Shown: piece after piece, positions 7,301-11,567 of the stretch
Layout: each line of letters opens with the position of its first letter
Position numbering within the stretch: the first letter of the stretch is position 1
DNA from: Lachnospiraceae bacterium UBA7160
GTDB taxonomy: Bacteria > Bacillota > Clostridia > Lachnospirales > Lachnospiraceae
Assembly (NCBI GenBank): GCA_002491565.1
Contig: DKWE01000105.1
Span: forward strand, 1-15,573
DNA: 15,573 bases
Direction: 5' to 3'
Made by a program: the position numbers and the translations under genes
The notes under the pieces: model-generated
The model's database searches: none
Told to the model about the DNA's origin: nothing
What the model saw: only the letters and a program-made list of their open reading frames with translations

Positions 7301-8994
7301 CGGGTTTCCGAAGAGCAGCCCGCGTTTTCCATAATCGACTTGATATTATAGCCATTAAACGTCTTGCCCCATCCGGGTCCGCCGTAGCCATAAAACAATG
7401 CTTTTCTCAGATACTTGTCATCGCCGCCCTCATCCAGCTCGATCATGTTCTTGTACGTGGTGCCGCTGGGCGGGGAGGGCATGGAGTGCTGCATACAGTA
7501 GGCGTTCACCGTATAAGTCTTACCATTCACTTTATAACGCACGTACTTGTAGGAATCATTGCCGCCGCTTCCCATCACAGAGTTAAACGGATGCAGCTGT
7601 CCGTCCGAGTAATAATAGTAGGTGTTCGCCTCAATCTCCGTCGCTTCATCCCACGGCGTATCATCTGCCGCCAGCAGCATGATGCCGCCCTCCGCATAGT
7701 CAGGCGCAACCTGCAATGCGATATTTTCTGCCGGCATCTCAAAACTGTACACATCGGTATCCGCATGGTAGGTGACTTCGGAATACAGGATATCCGCTGT
7801 GGTTCCCTGTGCGTTGGATTCCTCTTTCAGCGCGCCAACCGCAGTCAGGCTCCCGGCTGGCAGGTTCGTGGAAAATACGACCGTCTCTCCGGCATCATAG
7901 CTGCCGTCCTCGTGGTCTAAGGTAACGCCAAGCTCTTCACCTCTTGTAATCTTTACCTCGTATTCCCCTTCCTTTTCGGTCTCTGACTCACTCTCCGATT
8001 CTGATTCCAGCTCAGTTTCCGTTTCAGGATCAGTTTCCAGCTCAGGCTCCGTCACCGGCACCAGAATCTCCACTGGCTCTGTTCCCGGTTCCGCTTCTTC
8101 TATCCCGATCTCCGCTCCCGGTTCTGTACCTTCCCCTGCCTCTGTCTCTGCTCCCGGTTCTGCTTCCGCCCCGTTCTCTGTCTCTGCTCCCGGTCCCTTT
8201 TCTACCCCCGGGTCACCTTCTGTTCCAGGTGCCGGTTCTGAATCTGTCTCCGGTCCTGCAGCTTCTCCCGGCGTTTCCTGTGCTGCATCTGTCTCCATAT
8301 TTTCGCTTCCGGAAGTTCCTTCTGTCTCCGTTGCCTCCGGCGTCACGGCTGCTTCCGGGCTGGTTTCAGAAGGAATTGCTTCCGTCACGCTGCCCTCCGG
8401 ACTTTCTGTTTCCGGGGCAGCTTCCGCATTGTTTTCTACCGCTTCCGCAGCCATCGCCATCTCTGATGCGGTGGTCTGATTCTGCTGTACCTGTATCTCT
8501 GCCTCCCCATCATCCGGGCCATCTTCTGCCGTCGGCACATCCTCCCCGGCCTGGCCTTCCTCTATCGCCTGCGCCACCGTGGCAGGCTCCTTCACGATCA
8601 GGTTCCTGCTGACCTGGTACTTCGGATGGTCCGTTGTCAGCGGCTCCACATAATAGACCGCCTTGTAGGTGTCCGCATGGTCGTTTACAAAATCCTGCCC
8701 CGCTGCGTTCTTCGCTTCCTCAAAGGTCACTTTCACCTTCAGGTTATCCGGGATTTCAATACCGGAGAAGTCGATCTTCAAGTCAAAGCTGTAGCCGACT
8801 TCCATCTCATAATCCTTTGCCGTCACCACCTCGTCCGCATCCAGCTGGTCTTTGACCTCTTCATAAAGCGACGGCTTCGGCTCTTCCACCGGCTCCGTTG
8901 CGTATGCCGTAAGCGGTGAAAAAACATTTGCCATCACCGTAAGCGCTGCCATCAGAGCGGAGACGGCCCTTCTCAATCTTCCTTTTTTACCCAT
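1360..8994 (-). CDS. Giant sortase-anchored surface protein with about 16 CnaB/SpaA isopeptide domains
   Basis: Secreted cell-wall adhesin of 2544 residues. The start ATG has GAGG nine bases upstream. A signal peptide is visible (basic MGKKGRLRR, hydrophobic 10-30, probable cleavage after AYA, residue 32). A small N-terminal domain (about 35-150) is followed by an acidic Pro/Glu/Thr stalk (about 155-340), an InlB-B-repeat-like segment ending FEMPAENI (about 343-440), and a head region (about 450-725) with YCMQH (C500). CnaB/SpaA domains follow, starting near residues 729, 823, 945, 1059, 1180, 1296, 1411, 1530, 1647, 1775, 1882, 1973, 2104, 2213, 2301 and 2386. Most show the Lys of an IxKxD strand, a Glu before AP-GY, and a terminal Asn or Asp for isopeptide crosslinks. 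The C-terminus has sorting signal APKTG (2510-2514), a membrane helix and RKRKRV. It lies between two topoisomerase-related genes of the ICE and probably mediates attachment to mates or host. The ligand is unknown. Confidence 0.9.
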   Translation of the reverse strand: MGKKGRLRRAVSALMAALTVMANVFSPLTAYATEPVEEPKPSLYEEVKDQLDADEVVTAKDYEMEVGYSFDLKIDFSGIEIPDNLKVKVTFEEAKNAAGQDFVNDHADTYKAVYYVEPLTTDHPKYQVSRNLIVKEPATVAQAIEEGQAGEDVPTAEDGPDDGEAEIQVQQNQTTASEMAMAAEAVENNAEAAPETESPEGSVTEAIPSETSPEAAVTPEATETEGTSGSENMETDAAQETPGEAAGPETDSEPAPGTEGDPGVEKGPGAETENGAEAEPGAETEAGEGTEPGAEIGIEEAEPGTEPVEILVPVTEPELETDPETETELESESESESETEKEGEYEVKITRGEELGVTLDHEDGSYDAGETVVFSTNLPAGSLTAVGALKEESNAQGTTADILYSEVTYHADTDVYSFEMPAENIALQVAPDYAEGGIMLLAADDTPWDEATEIEANTYYYYSDGQLHPFNSVMGSGGNDSYKYVRYKVNGKTYTVNAYCMQHSMPSPPSGTTYKNMIELDEGGDDKYLRKALFYGYGGPGWGKTFNGYNIKSIMENAGCSSETRAMQHYLVDYLYDGESGFGGALSTTAKNMLKEIKAALKEMPDPAAMKLLPGLSVTANGRDTETLTWKANEAFTLTIHLEKGVSLVNETTGKTATGNVTVKGGDQFHLTATTDNISSLKGRYAVTSNYPLDFHAMLLKLQSSQDIGFGYYTDSSEISLSVDWPEQAQLDIVKQDGGSGAKLAGAVYGVYSDAACQSLIVQMPPTNANGASSVTFNVTGGTVYLKELTPPKGYKLNINAVGVNVSAGKVTTQTVTDTEILGSLKIYKEGEVLVGAASGTDGTTFQYEKRRLAGAVYQVTAAETITAADGRTVFQKGAVVAENLITGADGMVLLEKLHPGSYVVTEMAAPRNYINKGESKTVTVSADGQAEAVFTEVTFENDRQKAEVSVVKQDQETTSPLSGGVFALYADSDIKNVDGAVIVPKDTLIGKAATGTDGHGKFGADLPVGFSYYVKEIQAPDKFLLNTSEVYHFSFAYTGEKEAVVKFTHTFLNEEPRGNLTIFKEGEVLAGASVTEAGTTFQYEKRRQKGAVYDVYAGEDIKTAVGKLIYQKGAVVAENLITGEDGSVTLSGLYLGTYTVKEKTAPENFVNKGETKNVTLSYNGQTESVVLGNATFQNDRQKAAVTVTKVDDVTKNPLSGGIYGLFAAEDIRNADGDVVVKKDTFIEKAVTGEDGRAVYTADLPISFGYYVKELQAPDGYVRNTEDVYAFTFRYTHDTEVSVSFSHTFENTRVNAKIHLVKKDAETGETPQGDATLEKAVYGLYAREDIVHPDRKTGVIYPAGTQIATLTTDQNGEASIGDLYLGKYYVKEITPSNGYLLDEQEHDLSCDFEGDLVATVERTATSPEQVIKQPFQLIKVANDGKTDADLLSGVGFTAYLVSSLKVKEDGSYDFASAKPVVTGENGATEIFTDNKGHAVSIAIPFGTYLVRETTTPHNFKPVDDFIVRITENHPTEPQVWRVLLDDEFEAKLKIIKQDDETKKPVLASGTEFRVFDLTNDEYVEQVTTYPVTVTHTSYFTDSEGYLVLPNNLPTGKYRIEEVNAPEGYTLNGSFVEVSVDSDTMHQIDPVSGDVVIEAVYENHPVKGELCIVKKGEVLSGYGKDFAYEIQPLAGAVFSVTAAEDIYTADYQLDADGNRICEYREGELVAELTTGEDGKAVLPNLPLGTYRILETKAPEGFVLNREPQEVSFAYADQETPVIYQTAEFLNDRQKVEVKAVKKDAENEAPLAGAVFGIYAKEEIKAGEKVLVEADTLLAEATTGDDGCAVFEADLPFADFYVKELQAPAGYVFTAEAYEISAVYQGQDVPVAEFVAEFHNQPTVTEFTKSDITTGTELDGATLTVLDADKNVIDTWISVKGEPHIIKRLHVGETYVLREEFAPYGYLRATDVEFTVNDDGSVQKVEMKDEVPIALLIINKDGEFLDKVTLLDSAKGTVEHLFGYVTGSLSEVTFEVYAAEDIKAADGVSEDYYKKDTLVGTITTDGSGIAQLGDLPVGKYYVKETETAYGYVLDGEARYVDLSYRDQDTPVVTYSERWQNARQKVTVHVVKKEKGSDRVLKGGVFGLFAGDEIKSASGKVLLKKDTLIEQRTTDEKGELVFTADLPVAGSFYVQEIKAPDGFATAEEKQEFVFEYAGADKKDVVYEFVFENEPTTVELTKTDLTDGKELPGAHLRVIEENGDLVEEWVSGKEPHVMKELVAGKTYELIETKPADGYVTAEGIRFTVEDTAEIQKHKMQDDVTKVKISKTDITGSQEVPGAKLTILDENDQVVERWTSGEEPHYVEKLPVGSYTLREERAPKGYVLTEDVAFTVFDTGEIQSVIMKDDTAKGKVILNKTDQETGKPIKGVEFELRDKKGRVLETLKTDAAGHAESGLYEIASYEDGVYGEAIPYYLVETKTVDGYQLDEKEYEIIFAYAGQGTPIIEVKLEITNKPVPVTPDNPGTPYTRSNAPKTGDDTPVFLFVALMAGAAGILAVLWGRKRKRV
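1363..1467 (-). other. Variant cell-wall sorting signal APKTG plus membrane anchor
   Basis: Codons 2510-2514 encode Ala-Pro-Lys-Thr-Gly where LPxTG would be expected. They are followed by DD, a hydrophobic helix of about 20 residues and the positive tail RKRKRV. The order (motif, helix, basic tail) is that of a sortase substrate. The first position is Ala rather than Leu, resembling the [S/P/N]PxTG signals used by some clostridial class B sortases. No sortase gene lies in this window. Confidence 0.85.
2095..3078 (-). repeat. Second copy of a three-domain CnaB module (domains 12-14 of the adhesin)
   Basis: Residues 1973-2300 repeat the layout of residues 1647-1972. A domain carrying a YAAEDIKAADG-type strand and ending in NARQKV is followed by a KKxxxxxxLxGGVFGLFA domain ending in FENEPT. 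A short domain with a terminal Met-x-Asp comes last. Equivalent positions are offset by 326-331 residues. The copies are divergent, so the duplication is old or under diversifying change. Confidence 0.75.
3079..4056 (-). repeat. First copy of the three-domain CnaB module (domains 9-11 of the adhesin)
   Basis: Residues 1647-1972 contain a domain beginning GELCIVKKGEVLSG and ending NDRQKV, a domain with PLAGAVFGIYAKEEI ending FHNQPT, and a short domain ending VEMKDEVP. The same three domain types recur in the same order immediately downstream in the protein. Confidence 0.75.
5110..5820 (-). repeat. Second unit of the tandem two-domain CnaB repeat (domains 4-5)
   Basis: Residues 1059-1295 start GNLTIFKEGEVLAG and include the strings TTFQYEKRR, QKGAVVAENLITG and FQNDRQKA, then a PLSGGIYGLFA domain. 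All have close counterparts 236 residues earlier. Confidence 0.85.
5821..6528 (-). repeat. First unit of the tandem two-domain CnaB repeat (domains 2-3)
   Basis: Residues 823-1058 start GSLKIYKEGEVLVG and contain TTFQYEKRR, QKGAVVAENLITG and FENDRQKA, then a PLSGGVFALYA domain. The match to the following 237 residues is clear at protein level and in short stretches of DNA, such as the coding of TTFQYEKRR. Confidence 0.85.
7975..8532 (-). other. Low-complexity acidic Pro/Glu/Thr stalk of the adhesin
   Basis: Residues about 155-340 are dominated by Glu, with Thr, Pro, Gly and Ala, in degenerate units such as EPGAETE. The stretch ends in alternating ES residues. It is probably unstructured and would space the head region from the N-terminal segment. 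The underlying DNA is a run of degenerate GAG/CCG/GGA codons and may vary in length between strains. Confidence 0.8.
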
Positions 8995-9028
8995 ACTCTT
9001 TTACCTCGTTCTTTCTTAGAATTTATAG

Positions 9029-9058
9029 AAAAACAGACAGCCGCAAATGGACTGTCCG
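9029..9058 (-). terminator. Intrinsic terminator between the topoisomerase-like gene and the adhesin gene
   Basis: On the minus strand CGGACAG (9058-9052) pairs with CTGTCTG (9040-9034) around an 11-base loop, with one G-U pair, and five Ts follow directly (9033-9029). This is the form of a rho-independent terminator. It lies 44 bases after the stop of the topoisomerase-like gene and 34 bases before the adhesin start. It should end or reduce transcription of the conjugation operon ahead of the adhesin, which suggests separate or attenuated expression of the adhesin. The 8995-9101 gap shows no convincing -35/-10 pair; a TATAAA at 9027-9022 lacks a recognisable -35. Confidence 0.7.
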
Positions 9059-9101
9059 CTTCTACCACAGGAATATCAAACTGTAATCAACGCTGGATAT
9101 A

Positions 9102-9869
9102 TCACCCCAGCTTCTCAATAGAGGTATCACAGGGGCCAAAAACCTTTCCAAGATACACCTCCACATTCTTTCCTTCCGGTGCCTCCCTGCCGCATCCGAA
9201 AAACACCTCCATCCGCTTCTCAATCTCCCGGTAGCCTTCCTTTTTCGTATGGAACGCATCCAGGAAAAAGGTGCGGTAGTTGCAGGTGAGTTGGCTTTTA
9301 TGGTGTTCCCGGATATGCGTACCCGCAGCGGCTATCATCACCTGCGCCCCCACAAGGTACAGAAGGTTCCGCTCCTCCTTTTCAAGCGTCAGCGAAGCCC
9401 ATCCCTTTGCAGCCGGGATGGGAAGGATTGCATGGCCTTTCCCCACCCCGGCAGGCCCGAATAACTGCCGCACCTCCGGCTGGAGCCGGTAGCCTTCCAG
9501 AAAGGGAAGCTCATCATGCAGTATCCGGATCAGCTTCTCCGTAGGATAGCCCAGTTCTTCCGGCAGATACCGGCTGGCCGTCCCCGGATCAGTGAGCAGC
9601 TTTTTCTCATACAGGGAGAAGGCAAGCTCTTTTGTCAGTTCCCTGCCATATCCCAGCACCCGCGCGGCGTCCTCCTGCAAAGATGGAAGGTCATAAAGCT
9701 GCGGCGGAGGCATCCTCGCAACCTCCTCCTGATCTTTTTCCACCTGGCACATACGCCCCCGGCAGTCAGAAGCTGTTTTTTCCGCCTCCCCATAATTCTT
9801 GATAGGAAGCGTAACGGCATCCATCTCCATAAAGGAAAGATGGACTACATAGTTCTTATTTTCTGGCAT
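9102..9869 (-). CDS. Topoisomerase III-like protein without TOPRIM domain or active-site tyrosine
   Basis: A 255-residue protein resembling the core of type IA topoisomerase from about TopB residue 205 onward. By eye, residues 55-150 align to residues 261-356 of the TopB at the left of the window with no gap (constant offset 206) and about 41 of 96 identities. Shared strings are LYDL, LGY, LYEKKL, SRY and HAILP. Where TopB has TYPRTDSRY, this protein has TDPGTASRY: the nucleophile Tyr is D94, Arg is G96 and Asp is A98. The preceding His pair is reduced to H146. The TOPRIM domain with its metal-binding acids is absent. Residues 207-220 (GYREIEKR) still match a later TopB region. It therefore cannot cut DNA by the known mechanism; DNA binding or TopB partnering is inference. 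The ATG at 9869 has GGAGG upstream, and the gene starts 17 bases after the DUF4366 stop, so translation is likely coupled. No frameshift or internal stop is seen, so it looks maintained rather than decaying. Confidence 0.85.
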   Translation of the reverse strand: MPENKNYVVHLSFMEMDAVTLPIKNYGEAEKTASDCRGRMCQVEKDQEEVARMPPPQLYDLPSLQEDAARVLGYGRELTKELAFSLYEKKLLTDPGTASRYLPEELGYPTEKLIRILHDELPFLEGYRLQPEVRQLFGPAGVGKGHAILPIPAAKGWASLTLEKEERNLLYLVGAQVMIAAAGTHIREHHKSQLTCNYRTFFLDAFHTKKEGYREIEKRMEVFFGCGREAPEGKNVEVYLGKVFGPCDTSIEKLG

Positions 9870-9886
9870 TTATCTCTTCCCTCCGA

Positions 9887-11242
9887 TCATTCCTCTTCCT
9901 CATCGCCATACTCTTCCGGGGCATCGTCCAGGCTCCTGCTTACGTCATCCTCTTCCGGCTCCTCTTCGTATTCATCCTCCTCGGCGAACTCATGCTTCGG
10001 CTTGTAGACCTTAAAATAGTAGCCTGCTCCTAAAGCCCCAGCGCCTGCCAGCGCAAGCAGAAGATAGCCTCCAATGGGTGATGCATCCTTTGTCTCTTCC
10101 GGCTCTTTGGGTGGTGCCGTGGTTTCCGGCTCCGGTGTCGGTGCCTCCGTTTCCGGTTCCTTTGTCTCTACCTCTGCATACACGGTGTCTACCTGGGGCA
10201 GCGTCACCGTATCGGAAAGCGTGAAGTTTAAAAGGTCCTTTTCCCCTACCTCAGTAAGGAAATAGACATTATCCTCCTGCCGGTCGTTATCTACGATCAG
10301 GTAAAAAATCTTGCCACTTTTCGTGGAGATCGTATAAAACTCCTTGCCGCCCTTCTGTGCTGTCTGGTCGATGGAATCCACCTTCTCACCAGACTGGGCC
10401 AGTTCTTCCTCAATCCCCGTAATCGTCCGCTCATCCACGGTTCCCCGTGCCTCGGTCGGTTCGCTTGCCTGCGCGTCCTGCGGAAGCGGCGCGGTCACGG
10501 CCTCTGTCTCCCCGGTCCCGCCGGATGGTGTGGTGGCCGATAAGCCCTGATTTTCTTCCTGTGCTGCCTGCCTCTGCGCTTCCCTTACCGCCCACTCATA
10601 GTATGGGTTCTGCATGGAATACGTTTCCGAAGTATTCCCGGCCCCGTCCGTCGCTGTGATCTCAATCTTTTTGGATGTGAAATCATTCTGTGTCAGCTGG
10701 ATCTTCAGCAGCCCGTCTACTAAATCTGTGTAGGACGTGCCATTCACCGTGATCGCAGCAATCCCGGAGACCGTATCCGTCCCCTGGATTGTCAGCACCC
10801 CATCCGTTAAGGAAGCTGCAAGGGTCGGCTGCTCATCGTCATAGCATTTCACAGAACGGTTCTGCTCATAGACATTCCCGTTTGCATCCGTAACCCGCAC
10901 ATAAACCGTCGTGTTCCCACTGATTGAAATGCTCCTGCTCCCGGTGATATCCGTCCAGCCCTCCCCGTCCCCGGTTTTGGCCTCGATCCGGCCGATGGAG
11001 AAATCATCCCCCATCTCACTGATATCCACGGACACGCCAAGCGAAACACTCCCCTGCTTCCAGCCCTCCGGCTTTTCAATAGTAATAACCGGCTGCGCTG
11101 CTTCCTCCGCGGATACTACGCCGGGCCAGAAAGCCAGATATACCAGCAGGACAGCCCCGGCCAGCCATTTTTTAATATCCGGCCCCGGCATCCTCCCTGC
11201 CTGCTTCCCCGGACACTCCTCCGTTTTCAGCTTCCTCATCAC
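9887..11242 (-). CDS. DUF4366 (CD1107-family) membrane-anchored mobile element protein
   Basis: Conserved accessory protein of clostridial conjugative transposons with no established biochemical role. The 451 residues show an N-terminal signal segment (hydrophobic 28-45, likely cleavage after VVSA) and extracellular beta-rich Ig-like segments (about 48-207, with VTDANGNV and TATDGAGNTSE). The DUF4366 core lies around 270-345 (KEFYTISTKSGKIFYLIVDN). A Pro/Glu/Thr stretch (358-387), a membrane helix (389-410) and a strongly acidic cytoplasmic tail (418-451) follow. The first codon is GTG at 11242, directly followed by ATG at 11239. AGGAGGAG at 11247-11254 fits either, six or nine bases away. 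The start lies inside the upstream DUF4315 gene in another frame, giving a 68-71 base overlap. The topology puts the Ig-like part outside, where it may act in the transfer channel or contact the wall; that role is inference. Confidence 0.88.
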   Translation of the reverse strand: MMRKLKTEECPGKQAGRMPGPDIKKWLAGAVLLVYLAFWPGVVSAEEAAQPVITIEKPEGWKQGSVSLGVSVDISEMGDDFSIGRIEAKTGDGEGWTDITGSRSISISGNTTVYVRVTDANGNVYEQNRSVKCYDDEQPTLAASLTDGVLTIQGTDTVSGIAAITVNGTSYTDLVDGLLKIQLTQNDFTSKKIEITATDGAGNTSETYSMQNPYYEWAVREAQRQAAQEENQGLSATTPSGGTGETEAVTAPLPQDAQASEPTEARGTVDERTITGIEEELAQSGEKVDSIDQTAQKGGKEFYTISTKSGKIFYLIVDNDRQEDNVYFLTEVGEKDLLNFTLSDTVTLPQVDTVYAEVETKEPETEAPTPEPETTAPPKEPEETKDASPIGGYLLLALAGAGALGAGYYFKVYKPKHEFAEEDEYEEEPEEDDVSRSLDDAPEEYGDEEEE

Positions 11243-11492
11243 TATGCTCCTCCTTTTCCGGCAGGGCTTTTCTTCCCGCTCCTGCCTTTAACTGTTCCTT
11301 CAATGATTCAAACTCCGGGATCGTCAGGTTCAGCTCCCGGACGATGCGGACATACTCCAGATTTTCCGCTTCCGTTACCGCCGCTTCCGCAGCCCGGAGC
11401 TTCCTGGCCTCCTCCTCATACTTTGCCTTCGCCGCTTCCATGCGCTCCCTCGCTTTCTCGCGCTCAGAAACCGCTTTTTCCAGCTTTTTCAT
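11172..11492 (-). CDS. DUF4315-type small coiled-coil protein
   Basis: A 106-residue protein beginning MKKLEKAVSEREKARERM. It forms a charged alpha-helical coiled coil (about 1-45) followed by AENLEYVRIVRELNLTIPEF, the layout of DUF4315 proteins found beside DUF4366 in ICEs. The reading frame is open further up to an ATG at 11564, but I chose the ATG at 11492. It has AGGAG six bases upstream (11499-11503), and the extra 24 codons would run through a strong hairpin and look unlike the family. The acidic C-terminal tail of about 30 residues overlaps the start of DUF4366. Its function is unknown; it may be a scaffold or chaperone for the neighbouring membrane proteins, which is a guess. Confidence 0.8.
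   Translation of the reverse strand: MKKLEKAVSEREKARERMEAAKAKYEEEARKLRAAEAAVTEAENLEYVRIVRELNLTIPEFESLKEQLKAGAGRKALPEKEEHSDEEAENGGVSGEAGREDAGAGY
11247..11254 (-). promoter_or_regulatory. Ribosome binding site for DUF4366 inside the DUF4315 gene
   Basis: AGGAGGAG on the minus strand, six bases before GTG (11242) and nine before ATG (11239). Its strength argues that the DUF4366 start lies within the preceding gene rather than after its stop. Confidence 0.7.
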
Positions 11493-11498
11493 GCCCTT

Positions 11499-11503
11499 CT
11501 CCT
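11499..11503 (-). promoter_or_regulatory. Ribosome binding site deciding the DUF4315 start
   Basis: AGGAG on the minus strand (within AAAGGAG), separated by six bases from ATG 11492. The alternative ATG at 11564 has only a weak GGTGG-type sequence near it. Confidence 0.7.
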
Positions 11504-11507
11504 TTCC

Positions 11508-11529
11508 GGGCAGCCCTGATGGGCCGCCC
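11508..11529 (-). other. Leader stem-loop upstream of the DUF4315 Shine-Dalgarno
   Basis: Minus-strand GGGCGGCCC - ATCA - GGGCTGCCC gives a 9-bp stem with one G-U pair and a 4-base loop, ending four bases before AGGAG. No T run follows, so it is not a terminator. The downstream arm shares GGGCTGCC with the hairpin in front of topB. It could stabilise a processed mRNA end or influence translation of DUF4315. Confidence 0.6.
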
Positions 11530-11567
11530 TCTTTTTCTTTAACTACAAGCTTCAAAAATCCCATCTG

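Noticed and set aside
7975..8532. Repetitive DNA that might be taken for a CRISPR or short tandem repeat array
   Set aside because: Repeats are degenerate, in frame, and encode an acidic Pro/Glu/Thr linker. There are no constant repeats with unique spacers.
9022..9027. TATAAA as a possible -10 promoter element for the adhesin
   Set aside because: No reasonable -35 hexamer lies 16-18 bases upstream, and it sits right after the terminator T run, where A/T richness is expected.
9102..9869. Calling the topoisomerase-like gene a pseudogene
   Set aside because: Although the catalytic residues are gone, the frame is clean, start and ribosome binding site are good, and the gene is tightly packed in the operon. 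A maintained non-catalytic protein fits better, pending conservation data.
11493..11564. 24-residue N-terminal extension of DUF4315 from ATG 11564
   Set aside because: It crosses a 9-bp hairpin, has a poor ribosome binding site and looks unlike the family, while ATG 11492 has a well spaced AGGAG. The upstream start remains possible but less likely.
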